DNA of 64,000 bases from Gammaproteobacteria bacterium (GTDB taxonomy: Bacteria > Pseudomonadota > Gammaproteobacteria > Pseudomonadales > Pseudohongiellaceae): assembly GCA_029253585.1 (NCBI GenBank), contig JAQWZF010000003.1, forward strand, positions 1-64,000. The letters run 5' to 3'. The notes beneath the pieces were generated by a model. That model made no database searches. It had not been told where the DNA came from and was given only the letters and a program-made list of their open reading frames with translations. Below, piece by piece: positions 52,295 to 62,612 of this stretch. A program made the translations under genes and the position numbers. Positions within the stretch are counted from its first letter, which is position 1; the number at the start of each line of letters is the position of its first letter.

Positions 52295-53143
52295 TTGAAT
52301 TACAAGGCAGTAAGGGAAGGTAAATTGAGAAGTATTGAAAAGATTAACCACATAATCTGTGTGGCTTCAGGGAAAGGCGGAGTCGGGAAATCTACTACCG
52401 CTGTAAATCTTGCGCTGGCGCTATCCAAGCTGGGGCGCAGTGTGGGTATTTTAGATGCCGATATCTATGGCCCCAGCCTGCCCATGATGATGGGAGTTCC
52501 GGAAGGCACTCGGCCAGAGATTAAGGACAATAAGTATATGCTGCCGCTTAAGGCACATGGAATAGAGTGCAATTCCATGGGGTTCTTGGTCGACCAGAAG
52601 ACCGCCATGGTGTGGCGCGCCCCGATGATAATCTCTGCCTTTAATCAGATGCTGAATGACACGGCCTGGTCTGAGCTGGATTATTTGATTGTCGATATGC
52701 CGCCGGGCACTGGAGACATTCAGTTGTCCCTGGCGCAGTCTGTGAAGGTGAGTGGTGCGGTGATTGTAACTACGCCCCAGGATGTAGCCTTGCTGGATGC
52801 GCGCAAGGGAATCGAGATGTTCAAGAAGGTTGATGTGCCCATATTGGGCGTCGTTGAAAATATGAGCATGCATACCTGCTCGAATTGTGGGCATGAAGAG
52901 GCAATTTTTGGCAGCGGCGGCGGAGATAGGCTATCGGCCGAATACGGGGTGGAAGTTATAGGTCGTCTTCCGCTAGATTTAACCATTCGAGAAACGACGG
53001 ATGCAGGCAATCCTGTGGTAGCATCGAATTCAGATCACATCGCCACGAAAGCGTATATGGAACTAGCGGGCAGGGTTGAGCAGCAACTGTTAGCTGTATC
53101 AAGCAGCAACGATGGCCCAACTATATCTATGAGTGACGATTAA
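52295..53143 (+). CDS. apbC: Iron-sulfur cluster carrier protein ApbC/Mrp
   Basis: This Mrp/ApbC P-loop ATPase binds and transfers [4Fe-4S] clusters. It has ASGKGGVGKSTTAVNLALAL (deviant Walker A), DADIYGPSLPMMMG, VDMPPGTGD and the cluster-binding pair CSNC (near residue 197). It lacks the N-terminal DUF59 domain of many Mrp proteins. No ATG is available at the 5' end: the longest frame starts at TTG 52295 (282 residues), but TTG 52325 has the better ribosome-binding site (AGGGAAGG) and may be the true start. Confidence 0.9.
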   Translation: MNYKAVREGKLRSIEKINHIICVASGKGGVGKSTTAVNLALALSKLGRSVGILDADIYGPSLPMMMGVPEGTRPEIKDNKYMLPLKAHGIECNSMGFLVDQKTAMVWRAPMIISAFNQMLNDTAWSELDYLIVDMPPGTGDIQLSLAQSVKVSGAVIVTTPQDVALLDARKGIEMFKKVDVPILGVVENMSMHTCSNCGHEEAIFGSGGGDRLSAEYGVEVIGRLPLDLTIRETTDAGNPVVASNSDHIATKAYMELAGRVEQQLLAVSSSNDGPTISMSDD

Positions 53144-53202
53144 TATGCGAATTACACATTAGCTACGAGATTCGGCAAACAGATAATTAGTGGGGTATTA
53201 CA

Positions 53203-54876
53203 TTGGACGCGGTTAATGATTTTTTAATTTTCATAGACGGTTACCTGGGCAGTGCGATGTGGTTTCCGGCATTGCTTCTCTCCACCGGGGTCTTCTTTAC
53301 CCTCTATCTTGGTTTTCCCCAGATACGCTACTTCAAACATGCCATTGGCATCACCACTGGCAAGTTCGATAAGGATGGCGCTGCTGGAGACACATCACAT
53401 TTTCAGTCCCTGGCAACGGCGCTCTCTGGAACAGTCGGAACCGGTAATATTGGCGGTGTGGCCTTGGCGCTGCACCTCGGTGGCCCTGCTGCGCTATTCT
53501 GGATGTGGATGACGGCGTTCTTCGGAATGACCAGCAAGTTTGTTGAGGTAACGCTTTCACATAAGTACCGCGAGAAGACCGCAGATGGCACGATGGCGGG
53601 TGGTCCCATGTACTACATGGAGAAGGGCCTAAACGCGAAGTGGTTGGCTATCTTGTTTGCCATAGCTACGGTACTGAGTTCATTCGGTACAGGAAACCTT
53701 CCACAAATTAACAGTATTGCCGCCGGCTTGAAGAGCACTTTCGAGATTGAGCCAATAATCACTGCCATCGTGCTATCGGTTTTGTTAGCCCTGGTGATCA
53801 TTGGTGGCATCACTCGTATAGCCAAGGTCGCCGCGACCATAGTGCCCACCATGGCTGTTATCTATCTGATTGGCGCCTTAGCAGTGATAATTCCTAATCT
53901 TGCCAATATCGGTCCCTCTTTTATCTCTATCTTCTCCGACGCCTTTACCGGATCGGCGGCTGTGGGCGGCTTTCTCGGTGCTTCATTTGCCTATGCTTTC
54001 GATCGAGGTGTAAATCGAGGCCTGTATTCGAATGAGGCGGGTCAGGGCTCAGCGCCAATCGCCCACGCTGCTGCCAGAACCGACGAGCCTGCCGACGAGG
54101 GCATGGTGTCTATTCTCGAGCCCTTCATCGACACTATCGTTATCTGTACGATTACGGGTCTCGTGATCCTCTCTTCCGGTGTCTGGATGGAGAAGTTTGA
54201 GAACGACTTTCAACGCGCTGACATGAGCTTCGTTGCAGGGTCTTATGAAGAATCGAATGCTCAAGATGTTACCCAACTGTTCGCCTATCTCAATGGTGAT
54301 GAATCAGACGCGAGTAGTTTCTCGGGTGAATTCTCCGTCCTGGATGGTCGCGCCGCAGACAACAATGGCGACTTTACTCTGATAAGCGCTAGATCTTTCG
54401 CCGAGGACGTTGTCTATAGCAGAGATGGGCAACCAATAACTGGCCAGCTCATCGTTTCCGAGGGGAGATTGGATGATGGTGATGTTGAGGTGAGCGGCAA
54501 GTCCCTGCTGCACTCGGTACCATTGACGACGATGGCTTTCACCCAGGGCTTGTTTGGAGATTTCGGCAAATATATTGTCTCTATAGGGCTAATGCTGTTT
54601 GCCTTCTCGACGGCCATCGCCTGGTCTTACTATGGCGATAGGGCCATGACTTATCTGTTAGGGCCCAAATCTGTGCTGCCCTATCGTGTTGTCTATGTGT
54701 TGGGCTTCTTCTATGCAGCCTTGGCCGATACGACTATCGTGTGGAACGTCGCGCTAATTACCATCGTATTAATGACAGTGCCAAACCTGATAGGCATCTT
54801 GTTTATGCACAAAGAAATGAAGCAGACTGTCACGAAGTACTGGGAAGAGACAGAACACGGCAAGCACAACACCTAA
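53203..54876 (+). CDS. Alanine/glycine:cation symporter (AGCS family)
   Basis: This 557-residue inner-membrane protein imports Ala or Gly with Na+. AGCS hallmarks include [46 protein letters not shown], and [17 protein letters not shown] hydrophilic insertion of about 100 residues (around 330-430) separates the last two groups of helices, larger than in most AGCS proteins. The start is TTG 53203, with GGGG upstream. A strong stem-loop follows the stop. Confidence 0.88.
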   Translation: MDAVNDFLIFIDGYLGSAMWFPALLLSTGVFFTLYLGFPQIRYFKHAIGITTGKFDKDGAAGDTSHFQSLATALSGTVGTGNIGGVALALHLGGPAALFWMWMTAFFGMTSKFVEVTLSHKYREKTADGTMAGGPMYYMEKGLNAKWLAILFAIATVLSSFGTGNLPQINSIAAGLKSTFEIEPIITAIVLSVLLALVIIGGITRIAKVAATIVPTMAVIYLIGALAVIIPNLANIGPSFISIFSDAFTGSAAVGGFLGASFAYAFDRGVNRGLYSNEAGQGSAPIAHAAARTDEPADEGMVSILEPFIDTIVICTITGLVILSSGVWMEKFENDFQRADMSFVAGSYEESNAQDVTQLFAYLNGDESDASSFSGEFSVLDGRAADNNGDFTLISARSFAEDVVYSRDGQPITGQLIVSEGRLDDGDVEVSGKSLLHSVPLTTMAFTQGLFGDFGKYIVSIGLMLFAFSTAIAWSYYGDRAMTYLLGPKSVLPYRVVYVLGFFYAALADTTIVWNVALITIVLMTVPNLIGILFMHKEMKQTVTKYWEETEHGKHNT

Positions 54877-54896
54877 AGCTTTGTACTTAGTAGAAA

Positions 54897-54927
54897 GGAG
54901 ATACCCGCAGTGCACTGGGGTATCTCC
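54897..54927. terminator. 10-bp stem-loop between convergent transporter genes
   Basis: GGAGATACCC (54897-54906) pairs with GGGTATCTCC (54918-54927); the loop contains the palindrome CAGTGCACTG. On the minus strand TTTCT follows. It separates the AGCS gene from the convergent symporter operon. Confidence 0.65.
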
Positions 54928-54936
54928 AAAGGCTAG

Positions 54937-56625
54937 TTAGCGAGGGATGGCCTCGCCTGGCAGGCGGATATTCTCGACGATCTCTTGCACCTCAGCTGGT
55001 GGTTGTGGTGTGAACTTTGCTACAGCCAGAGCAACAAGCAGGTTTGCCACTGTGCCAAGAGAACCAATCCCCTCCGGTGAAATTCCAAACAACCAGTTGT
55101 CTGCAGTATCTGCCGCCGGGTTAATAATTTTGAAGTAGATAATATAGACCGCGGTGAATGTGAAGCCTACGATCATACCGGCGATGGCCCCCTCTTTGTT
55201 CATGCGCTTTTGAAAAATACCGAGCACGATGGCGGGGAAGAATGACGCTGCTGCTAGCCCGAAGGCGAAGGCTACCACCTGAGCCACATAGGCAGGCGCA
55301 TTGATCCCGTAGTAACCCGATATCAGCACCGCGACGAAGATCGAAATTCGCGCGTAGGCGAGCTCTTGCTTCTCCGAGATATTTGGCATGAACGTCCGTT
55401 TCATCATGTCATGGGCCACCGAGGTTGAGATAACCAATAGCAGTCCCGCTGCCGTCGATAGCGCAGCGGCGAGGGCTCCAGCAACTACCAGCGCTACCAC
55501 CCAGTTAGGTAATTCCGCAATCTCGGGATTGGCCAACACCATGATGTCTCTATTAACATTTAGCTCGTTAGTTTCCGGATCGCCTACATACTGAATGATG
55601 CCGTCGTTGTTCTTGTCGTCGAAGGTGATCAGTCCGGTGTTCTCCCATTTACTGAACCATTCCGGAACCATCTCATATTCTGCGCTGCTGACCGTATTGA
55701 TGAGGTTGGTGCGAGCGAAGGCAGCAACAGCGGGGGCAGTCGTGTAGAGAATAGCGATAAAAACCAGGGCATAACCTGCAGACTTGCGCGCGTCTCTGAC
55801 ATTGGGAACGGTGAAGAAGCGAATAATGACGTGGGGCAGTCCGGCAGTACCAAACATCAGTGCCGCAGTAATAAAAAACACGTCTTGAGTGCTGCGCTGA
55901 CCCTCGGTGTAGGTCGCGAAGCCTAGCTGCTCGCTAAGGCCATCTAACCTGTCCAGCAGATAGCCGCCGCCGTAAGCCTCGGTCAATTCAGAACCGAATC
56001 CGATCTGTGGAATGGGTTGGCCGGTCATCATAATTGAGATGAATATCGCCGGTACCATGAAGGCGAAGATAAGCACGCAGTATTGTGCTACCTGTGTGTA
56101 GGTAATGCCTTTCATACCACCTAGCACGGCATAGAAGAAAACGATCGCCATACCGATGATCACGCCGGTGGTGAAATCCACTTCGAGGAATCGAGAGAAT
56201 ACGATGCCTGCGCCCTGCATCTGACCGCATACATAGACGAAGGAGACAGAGATCGCGCAGAACACGGCTATAAGTCTGGCAGTCTGAGAGTAGAAGCGGT
56301 CACCAATAAAGTCCGGCACCGTAAATTTACCAAATTTCCTCAGATAGGGTGCCAGCAGCAGGGCGAGCAGAACATAGCCGCCGGTCCAGCCCATCAGATA
56401 GAAGGTTCCGTCGCGGCCCAGAAAAGAGATGAGACCCGCCATAGAGATGAAGGAAGCAGCGGACATCCAGTCTGCGGCCGTTGCCATACCGTTCGCCAAT
56501 GGTGGTACACCGCCCCCTGCGACATAGAATTCCTTGGTTGATCCTGCGCGAGACCAGATAGCGATGCCAATGTAGAGACTGAAGGAAAGGGCGACAAAAA
56601 TATAGGTTAGGATCTGTACGCTCAT
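54937..56625 (-). CDS. Sodium:solute symporter, large subunit (VC_2705/ActP-like)
   Basis: This 562-residue SSS-family transporter has GGGVPPLANGMATAADWMSAASFISMAG, FLGRDGTFYLMGWTGGY and LLVISTSVAHD. An extracytoplasmic loop carries DKNNDGIIQY. It overlaps its upstream small partner (DUF4212) by four bases. This two-gene layout is typical of the VC_2705 subfamily, which takes up acetate or other short organic acids with Na+, though the substrate here is not known. The leader of the operon carries an AAYAAYAA motif. Confidence 0.88.
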   Translation of the reverse strand: MSVQILTYIFVALSFSLYIGIAIWSRAGSTKEFYVAGGGVPPLANGMATAADWMSAASFISMAGLISFLGRDGTFYLMGWTGGYVLLALLLAPYLRKFGKFTVPDFIGDRFYSQTARLIAVFCAISVSFVYVCGQMQGAGIVFSRFLEVDFTTGVIIGMAIVFFYAVLGGMKGITYTQVAQYCVLIFAFMVPAIFISIMMTGQPIPQIGFGSELTEAYGGGYLLDRLDGLSEQLGFATYTEGQRSTQDVFFITAALMFGTAGLPHVIIRFFTVPNVRDARKSAGYALVFIAILYTTAPAVAAFARTNLINTVSSAEYEMVPEWFSKWENTGLITFDDKNNDGIIQYVGDPETNELNVNRDIMVLANPEIAELPNWVVALVVAGALAAALSTAAGLLLVISTSVAHDMMKRTFMPNISEKQELAYARISIFVAVLISGYYGINAPAYVAQVVAFAFGLAAASFFPAIVLGIFQKRMNKEGAIAGMIVGFTFTAVYIIYFKIINPAADTADNWLFGISPEGIGSLGTVANLLVALAVAKFTPQPPAEVQEIVENIRLPGEAIPR

Positions 56626-56918
56626 TTTGAATTCTCCTGCGACGATGCCGTTTCTTTCTCGTTGGAGGATTCAAGGTTGTATTTGCCGTCTAGCTTGTCC
56701 ATTGCCCGAATGTAAATAATGATCAGCGCCACGAAAACGAAGATCGACCCCTGTTGAGCGATCCAGAAGCCGAGTTTGAAACCACCGAATCGAATCGTGT
56801 CGAGGGCGTCCACGAAAAGAATTCCACAACCGAAAGATATGAAGAACCATACAAAGAGAAGTGAAAGAACTAATCGAATATTAGCCTTCCAGTAGGAATT
56901 GGCGCTGGAGTCAGACAT
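56622..56918 (-). CDS. DUF4212 small subunit of sodium:solute symporter
   Basis: This 98-residue protein has two membrane helices (about 12-34 and 47-68). YWKANIRLVLSLLFVWFFISFGCGILF and GGFKLGFWIAQQGSIFVFVALIIIY match DUF4212, the partner that always precedes the VC_2705-type symporter gene. The overlap ATGA with that gene suggests translational coupling. The ribosome-binding site is AGAGGA, directly preceded by an Hfq/Crc-type motif. Confidence 0.9.
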   Translation of the reverse strand: MSDSSANSYWKANIRLVLSLLFVWFFISFGCGILFVDALDTIRFGGFKLGFWIAQQGSIFVFVALIIIYIRAMDKLDGKYNLESSNEKETASSQENSK

Positions 56919-56932
56919 GGAGCATCCTCTTC

Positions 56933-56943
56933 TTATTATTGTT
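56933..56943 (-). promoter_or_regulatory. Hfq/Crc-type CA motif in DUF4212-symporter leader
   Basis: On the minus strand AACAATAATAA (56943-56933) lies just upstream of the AGAGGA ribosome-binding site and about 15 bases from the ATG (56918). It contains AAYAAYAA, the motif through which Hfq with Crc blocks translation of carbon-source transporters in Pseudomonas. Confidence 0.6.
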
Positions 56944-57081
56944 GTGAGTAGGAATCGAAGCGTTTGATTTAGCGGCGTAGCCTACTAATTTACAACGAGT
57001 TTATCACCTAATGGAGATACCGTATAGGAGCGCCTTTAGGTCGCTAACAAGGGACTTGCACGGTCTAATGGGGTGGGTCTG

Positions 57082-57594
57082 TTAGCTGTTGATCTGTTGT
57101 TGCAGGTAATTTCGCAGTTTACTCTCGTACTTACCACGCCCGGCCTCGTCACTGCGTTGGTACTCGCGATAGAATTGGCGCATTGTTTGCCTTTCTAGCT
57201 GGGGGTATTGCGCGAGTAGCGCGGTTATTTCCGAGTCGCCGGACTCCAATATGCGCTGGCTTAGTACTTTTGCGACAGATGGTTTCTTTTGTTTGCGCAG
57301 TTGGCTAGATTCCAGATCGTCATTCGCTTTCATCACGGCGGCATAGTCGAGGTCGCGCATTAATCGACCTATGAATTGAAGTTGGCGTCGCTGTGCGCCA
57401 TGACTGTTGGGTAGTCGGTTAAATTCTTCGATAGCAGATATAAGAATCTCGGTAACCGGCAATTTCCTTAAGACTGCAGAGCTGAGGGTGGTGAGATGCT
57501 TCCCAAGTTGCTTCAACTCGATCGCCTCCTGCTTGAGTTGTGTCTTGCTCGGCAGGTCTGCTTCTGACTCTGACTTGAAGTTCATGGTGCTCAT
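57082..57594 (-). CDS. yjgA: Ribosome-associated protein YjgA (DarP, DUF615)
   Basis: This 170-residue protein matches the YjgA/DUF615 family, which binds late 50S ribosome intermediates. SKTQLKQEAIELKQLGKHLT, RRQLQFIGRLMRD and the C-terminal end RQFYREYQRSDEAGRGKYESKLRNYL are typical. It overlaps the mgtE stop by four bases on the same strand and is its operon partner. Confidence 0.88.
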   Translation of the reverse strand: MSTMNFKSESEADLPSKTQLKQEAIELKQLGKHLTTLSSAVLRKLPVTEILISAIEEFNRLPNSHGAQRRQLQFIGRLMRDLDYAAVMKANDDLESSQLRKQKKPSVAKVLSQRILESGDSEITALLAQYPQLERQTMRQFYREYQRSDEAGRGKYESKLRNYLQQQINS

Positions 57595-58949
57595 AGATAG
57601 AACACCTGTGCCAGTCCGAGAAAGACGAAGAAGCCGATAGAGTCAGTGACGGTGGTTAGTGCGACCGAGCCGGCAAGAGCGGGGTCGATCTTGATGCGGT
57701 TGAGGAACAGTGGCAGATAGGCGCCGGCGAGGGCGGCTACAACCAGATTGATTAGCATCGCCGCGCCAATAACCAGGCTTAGAGGAAAATCACCGTACCA
57801 GGCGAAGGTGATTGTCGCGATAACTATTGCCCAGGCGACACCGTTTAAGCCTGCTACACCGAGCTCTCTGATCAATAGCCAGCGGCTGTTGGAGGAGCTA
57901 ATGTGGCCTAGCGCGAGGCTACGAATTACCAGAGTAAGCGTCTGTGTGCCGGCTACGCCACCCATGTTGGCAACAATGGGCATGAGCACCGCTAGATAGA
58001 CAACCTGATCCAACGTGTCCTGAAACAAGTAGATTATACCTGACGCGAATACCGCCGTCATTAGATTTACGCCTAGCCACAGAGCTCGTCGCCTTGCTGT
58101 TTTCAGGATTGGGGCGAAGTTGTCGTCCTCTTCGTCGAGGCCGGCCATACTCATCAATGAGTGCTCAGCGTTGTCCTCAATTACATCAACCACATCGTCG
58201 ATGGTGATGCGGCCTACGAGTTTGCCATCAGAATCTACTACGGGTGCTGACACCCAGTCATGTTGTTTGAATAGTTGCGCAACTTGGGTCGCTTCCATGC
58301 CAACTGGAATCGCGTCGATGTCTTCGCGCATGATGTCTCTAACAGTCATATTCGGGTCAGAGACCAGAATCTGTCGCAGTGGCAGTATGCCCAAGAACTT
58401 GTCAGCACGGTTTACGACAAGAATATTGTCCGTCATTTCTGGAATACTCTCATGGCGCCTCAGATAACGCAGCACGAGTTCCAGGGTATGAGTAGGGCGC
58501 ACGGTGATGGTGTCCGTGTTCATCAAGCCGCCGGCGGTGTCCTCATCGAAGGATAGGATTGACTCCACGCGTTGCCGGTCTTGCTCATCCATTGCGCGCA
58601 GTACTTCGAAGGCCACCTGATCCGGTAGCTGCTGAAGAATGTCGGCCAGGTCATCAGTTTCGAGGCCCTCGGTCAGCTCTACAACCTGTTGGGCGTCCAG
58701 TTCACTAAGAATCTCGTATTGCAGATCTTCGTTAAGGTCTTGGAGAACCTCGCCCTCGGCGTCCTTGTCAATTAGCTGCCAGAGGACATTTCGAGTCTTC
58801 GGAGGAGAGGATTCGAGAAGATGCGCTATGCCTGCGCTAGGCAGTGATTTTAGTAGTTGTCGAACCTCATACAGCGAACCACTGTCCAGCGCTTGATTGA
58901 GTTCAAGTGCGAGTGTTTCTTGAGATTGAAGTTCTTTGGCTTGAGACAT
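57591..58949 (-). CDS. mgtE: Magnesium transporter MgtE
   Basis: This 452-residue Mg2+ channel has an MgtE N-terminal helical domain (LLESSPPKTRNVLWQLID, EILSELDAQQVVELTEGLETDDLADILQQLP), a pair of CBS domains (about 130-255), and a C-terminal five-helix pore (GNMGGVAGTQTL-like PIVANMGGVAGTQTLTLVIR). The cytoplasmic domains sense Mg2+. It belongs to the ptsN-rapZ-ptsO region, upstream of yjgA. Confidence 0.92.
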   Translation of the reverse strand: MSQAKELQSQETLALELNQALDSGSLYEVRQLLKSLPSAGIAHLLESSPPKTRNVLWQLIDKDAEGEVLQDLNEDLQYEILSELDAQQVVELTEGLETDDLADILQQLPDQVAFEVLRAMDEQDRQRVESILSFDEDTAGGLMNTDTITVRPTHTLELVLRYLRRHESIPEMTDNILVVNRADKFLGILPLRQILVSDPNMTVRDIMREDIDAIPVGMEATQVAQLFKQHDWVSAPVVDSDGKLVGRITIDDVVDVIEDNAEHSLMSMAGLDEEDDNFAPILKTARRRALWLGVNLMTAVFASGIIYLFQDTLDQVVYLAVLMPIVANMGGVAGTQTLTLVIRSLALGHISSSNSRWLLIRELGVAGLNGVAWAIVIATITFAWYGDFPLSLVIGAAMLINLVVAALAGAYLPLFLNRIKIDPALAGSVALTTVTDSIGFFVFLGLAQVFYL

Positions 58950-59174
58950 TGTAATGCTTGGCCCTATGCTCAGTATGAGGCTCGCTGCCTGTGTGCATCA
59001 GGTTAGTAGTCGATTTTTATTGGCTTGCTAGGCTAGTGCCGGCGCGAGTTTGCGCAATTCTACAGTCAAAAGCTAGCCAAGAGAACTCAAACAAGTATAG
59101 CAGAATTACCCGAGCCAGGCTTTTCTGTGTAGCTTGGGTAGAAGGCCTTTGCCAAAACCGGTTCGACCAGAAAG

Positions 59175-59441
59175 TTATTCGGCTTCGTCGAATCTGTTTG
59201 CAATGAGTTCGAGTATTGCGGACAGAGCTCGTTCCTCGTCGGCGCCATCGACTTCGATAGAAATCTCGGTGCCTTGTACCGCGGCAAGCATCATCAGTGA
59301 AAGGATGCTCTTGCCGTCGACCATCTTGTCATGGCCTATCTGGACAGCACTCTCGAGCCCGCCAGTTAGTTCGACCAACTTGGCTGCCGCGCGAGCATGA
59401 AGCCCGGCCTTATTGATGATTGTCGTAGTAGCTTTTAACAT
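59175..59441 (-). CDS. ptsO: HPr-like phosphocarrier NPr
   Basis: This 88-residue phosphocarrier of the nitrogen PTS has phosphorylated His15 in GLHARAAAKLVEL and the HPr Ser region around GKSILSLMML. It passes phosphate from EI-Ntr to PtsN. It follows rapZ and precedes mgtE in the rpoN cluster. Confidence 0.93.
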   Translation of the reverse strand: MLKATTTIINKAGLHARAAAKLVELTGGLESAVQIGHDKMVDGKSILSLMMLAAVQGTEISIEVDGADEERALSAILELIANRFDEAE

Positions 59442-59500
59442 ACGTTGTTCTGATTGGGTTTAAGGGCTTGTATCTCTAACTGGCGTTGTCGTTTGAGATT

Positions 59501-60364
59501 CTAACCGAGATCGCGATGACGTATTTGTACATTATTGATTTTAGGTGTGAAATACTTGCCCAGTTTCTCGCCAATGTATACGGAGCGGTGCTGGCCGCCA
59601 GTGCAACCTACCGCAACTGTGATATAGCTGCGGTTATTACTTTCGTGCTTTGGTAGCCATTTCTCAAGATAGTCTTTTATATCATTATACATTTCCTGAA
59701 CCTCATCTTGAGAGTCTAAAAATTGCGCTACTTCGCTGTGCAGCCCTGTTAGTGATCGCAGGGCTGTATCCCAGTATGGATTGGGTAGGCAGCGCACGTC
59801 ATACACCAGGTCGGCATCTACCGGCACTCCGTTTTTAAACCCAAAGGATTGAAAGAGAAGAGCCATGCTGGTTTCACTTCGTTCCACGAGTCTGGTTTTT
59901 ACCAGATCGCGTAGCTGATGAAGCGACGTATTGCTAGTATCGATTACCAGATTGGCTATCATTGAAATTGATTCGAGTAGTTTTGACTCGATATCGATAG
60001 CCTCACGTAGATCGATGGTCTCGGTAGTCAATGGGTGTTTACGGCGGCTCTCGCTGAATCGTTTAAGTAGGGTCTGACTGTTAGCGTCGAGAAATAGTAT
60101 CTCGGTGGGCAGTGCTCTAGTCTGCAATTCGCTGATAATCGCAGGGGCTTGCTGCAGGTCAGCGGAAATATTGCGGGCATCGATACTCACAGCGATATTG
60201 GGAAGGTTGGCATCATCCTCACTTATGCGATCCGCAAGTGCCGGCAGCAAGCTCGCTGGCAGGTTGTCTATACAATAGTAGCCTCTATCCTCCAGAACAT
60301 GAAGGACAGTACTTTTTCCAGAGCCCGATCTGCCACTGATAATAGTTAGCTTCATTGCGCTCAA
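59501..60364 (-). CDS. rapZ: RNase adapter protein RapZ
   Basis: This 287-residue protein has Walker A GRSGSGKST, DNLPASLLPAL, and the C-terminal RNA-binding half with GCTGGQHRSVYIGEKL. In E. coli RapZ delivers the small RNA GlmZ to RNase E and senses glucosamine-6-phosphate. It lies between ptsN (11 bases upstream) and ptsO. Confidence 0.94.
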   Translation of the reverse strand: MSAMKLTIISGRSGSGKSTVLHVLEDRGYYCIDNLPASLLPALADRISEDDANLPNIAVSIDARNISADLQQAPAIISELQTRALPTEILFLDANSQTLLKRFSESRRKHPLTTETIDLREAIDIESKLLESISMIANLVIDTSNTSLHQLRDLVKTRLVERSETSMALLFQSFGFKNGVPVDADLVYDVRCLPNPYWDTALRSLTGLHSEVAQFLDSQDEVQEMYNDIKDYLEKWLPKHESNNRSYITVAVGCTGGQHRSVYIGEKLGKYFTPKINNVQIRHRDLG

Positions 60365-60375
60365 CCTGATTTTGC

Positions 60376-60825
60376 TTAGTAGGTGATGGCGATGTTGTAT
60401 AAGTCTTCGCTATCGAGAGTATGTCGAATCGTGTAGCAAAAATCCTCGTCATTGAACAAGGCGGCTAGCCCGGCGAGGGTTCTAACGTGTTCGTCGTTTT
60501 CCTCGTGGGGAACTAGCAGTACAAACAGTATGTCCACCGGTTTGCCATCCAGTGAGTCGAAATCTATGGGCTGCTCCAGGGTGATTAAGGCGCCTATAAT
60601 ATTTTCACAGGGAGCAAGGCGGCAGTGGGGAATAGCAATTCCATTCCCTAGTCCTGTGGTTCCGAGTTGTTCGCGAGCCATTAGGGCTTCGAATACGTCG
60701 GGCGCTTCCAGTGAATCGATGTTTTCTGAGACGATTTCGCTTATCTTGCTTAAAATTCTCTTCTTGTTAATACCGTCGACTCTGCAGTGGCAGCGTTCGG
60801 GGCTGAGTATGTCTTCCAATTGCAT
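60376..60825 (-). CDS. ptsN: PTS IIA-like nitrogen regulatory protein PtsN
   Basis: This 149-residue EIIA-Ntr has phosphorylated His67 in GLGNGIAIPHCRL. PtsN links nitrogen PTS phosphorylation to K+ and carbon/nitrogen control. It follows rpoN by 66 bases; the hpf gene that usually separates them is absent. Confidence 0.93.
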   Translation of the reverse strand: MQLEDILSPERCHCRVDGINKKRILSKISEIVSENIDSLEAPDVFEALMAREQLGTTGLGNGIAIPHCRLAPCENIIGALITLEQPIDFDSLDGKPVDILFVLLVPHEENDEHVRTLAGLAALFNDEDFCYTIRHTLDSEDLYNIAITY

Positions 60826-60891
60826 TGCTGTGCTTTCTCTGCTTCCGTGTAGTTAATGACTTGGTTTCGAAATTTAATCTGAGACCTATTT

Positions 60892-62400
60892 CTAACCCGC
60901 CAATCGCTTTCGCTCATTGGATGGAGGGATAGAGAGTGATTCTCTGTATTTTGCTATGGTGCGTCTAGCCACATTGATGCCTTTCTCTTCCAGAAGGTTG
61001 GTAATCTTGCTGTCGCTTAATGGCTTCTTTGTGTTCTCTGCAGCGACTAGCTTGCGAATGATAGCCCGAATCGCCGTGGACGAACATTCTCCGCCGCCCT
61101 TGGTGGATACGTGACTGGAGAAAAAGTACTTAAGCTCGAAGATGCCCCTGGGTGTGTGCATGTATTTCTGTGTGGTGACACGGGAAATCGTAGATTCATG
61201 CATGCTGACGGCTTCGGCTATATCGTGCAGCACGAGGGGCTTCATTGCTTCTTCGCCATACTCGAGAAAGCCTCTCTGATGCTCGACAATTCGTGTGGAG
61301 ACTTTCATTAGAGTTTCATTGCGGCTCTGCAGGCTCTTGATAAACCATTTGGCCTCTTGCAAGTTATCGCGCAAGTAATTGTTATCGTCACTGGTATCGG
61401 CACGCTTCACGAGTGCTGCATAGCTGCTATTGATTCGAATTTTTGGTGCCGTCTCGGGATTTAGTTCGACCTTCCACTTTCCTGATGAGTTATCTTTGCT
61501 CACGATTACATCGGGTACTACATAACTCGTTGACGGCGGACAGATACTGGCGCCTGGTCTGGGGTTTAAGCTTTCGATGATGGTAATCGCTTCGCTAAGC
61601 TCACTTTCCTTTAATTTGGTGCGTCGCATCAGATGGGCATAATCTCGATTTCCGAGTAGATCTATATGTTCGCTGATGACTAACTTGGCGTTGCGTACGG
61701 CTTTTTCTAGTTCAGGGCTTTCGATCTGAGCAAGTTGCAGCATAAGGCACTCTGTCAGGTCTCTATGGCCTACTCCTATAGGGTCGAATTGTTGGACGCG
61801 ATGAAGAACTGCGACTAGCTCATCGAGTTCTACTTCCGACTCTTCGTCGAAACCGCTGTGAATAGAATCCAAATCCACAGTCAACATGCCGTTGTTATCG
61901 ATGGCATCAATAATTGCGAGTGCGATCGAATTATCTTTTTCGGATATATGAGTCAGATTGAGCTGCCACAGAAGATGGTCTTGTAGAGTGCCTTCGGCGC
62001 TGGTGCGTGATTCGAAGTCTGATGAATCTCCATCGAAGGAATTCGACTGGGATGAGGTTCCGGGATAGATGTCATCCCAATGGGTGTCTACGCCGAGATC
62101 ATTGGGAATCTCATTCTGCCAGTCGCTATCGGTGCTATTCAGCTCGGCATTGTCTCTTGTTGAGGCTTTATCTTCGGCCGCTGGAGGTTCGTTTAGGTCG
62201 GTAGTGGTGGAGTTGTCGTTCGTGTCGGGGGTATCGTCCTCGCTATTCTCGATCAATTCCAACATGGGGTTGGATTCAAGGGCCTGATGGATTTCTTGCT
62301 GAAGGTCTAGCGTTGAGAGTTGCAGAAGTCGTATAGCTTGCTGCAGCTGGGGAGTCATGGTCAGTTGCTGACCTAGCTTGAGCTGAAGCGATAATTTCAT
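60892..62400 (-). CDS. rpoN: RNA polymerase sigma-54 factor
   Basis: This 502-residue sigma factor has the Gln-rich activator-response region ([20 protein letters not shown]), an acidic region II ([12 protein letters not shown]), the core-binding region, a helix-turn-helix and the RpoN box [10 protein letters not shown] near the C-terminus. It is required by CbrB, whose proposed target promoter at 35864-35879 lies in this window. Confidence 0.96.
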   Translation of the reverse strand: MKLSLQLKLGQQLTMTPQLQQAIRLLQLSTLDLQQEIHQALESNPMLELIENSEDDTPDTNDNSTTTDLNEPPAAEDKASTRDNAELNSTDSDWQNEIPNDLGVDTHWDDIYPGTSSQSNSFDGDSSDFESRTSAEGTLQDHLLWQLNLTHISEKDNSIALAIIDAIDNNGMLTVDLDSIHSGFDEESEVELDELVAVLHRVQQFDPIGVGHRDLTECLMLQLAQIESPELEKAVRNAKLVISEHIDLLGNRDYAHLMRRTKLKESELSEAITIIESLNPRPGASICPPSTSYVVPDVIVSKDNSSGKWKVELNPETAPKIRINSSYAALVKRADTSDDNNYLRDNLQEAKWFIKSLQSRNETLMKVSTRIVEHQRGFLEYGEEAMKPLVLHDIAEAVSMHESTISRVTTQKYMHTPRGIFELKYFFSSHVSTKGGGECSSTAIRAIIRKLVAAENTKKPLSDSKITNLLEEKGINVARRTIAKYRESLSIPPSNERKRLAG

Positions 62401-62612
62401 GAAGAATACATCTTATGACCGAGGTGAAAAATTATTAGCATTATAAGTATGTTGGAACCATGTAGCTCACGGTAGAGCGATCGATTGTAGCAAGATTCAT
62501 GCCTGTATTACATAGCCTTTTTGGCAAGAATTTTATGGCGGCTTGGGTAAGAATTCGAGGGTATTCGAGGAGGCTGTGCAGTTTGGTTCGAGGCCTTTCA
62601 TCCTCAGGTATT

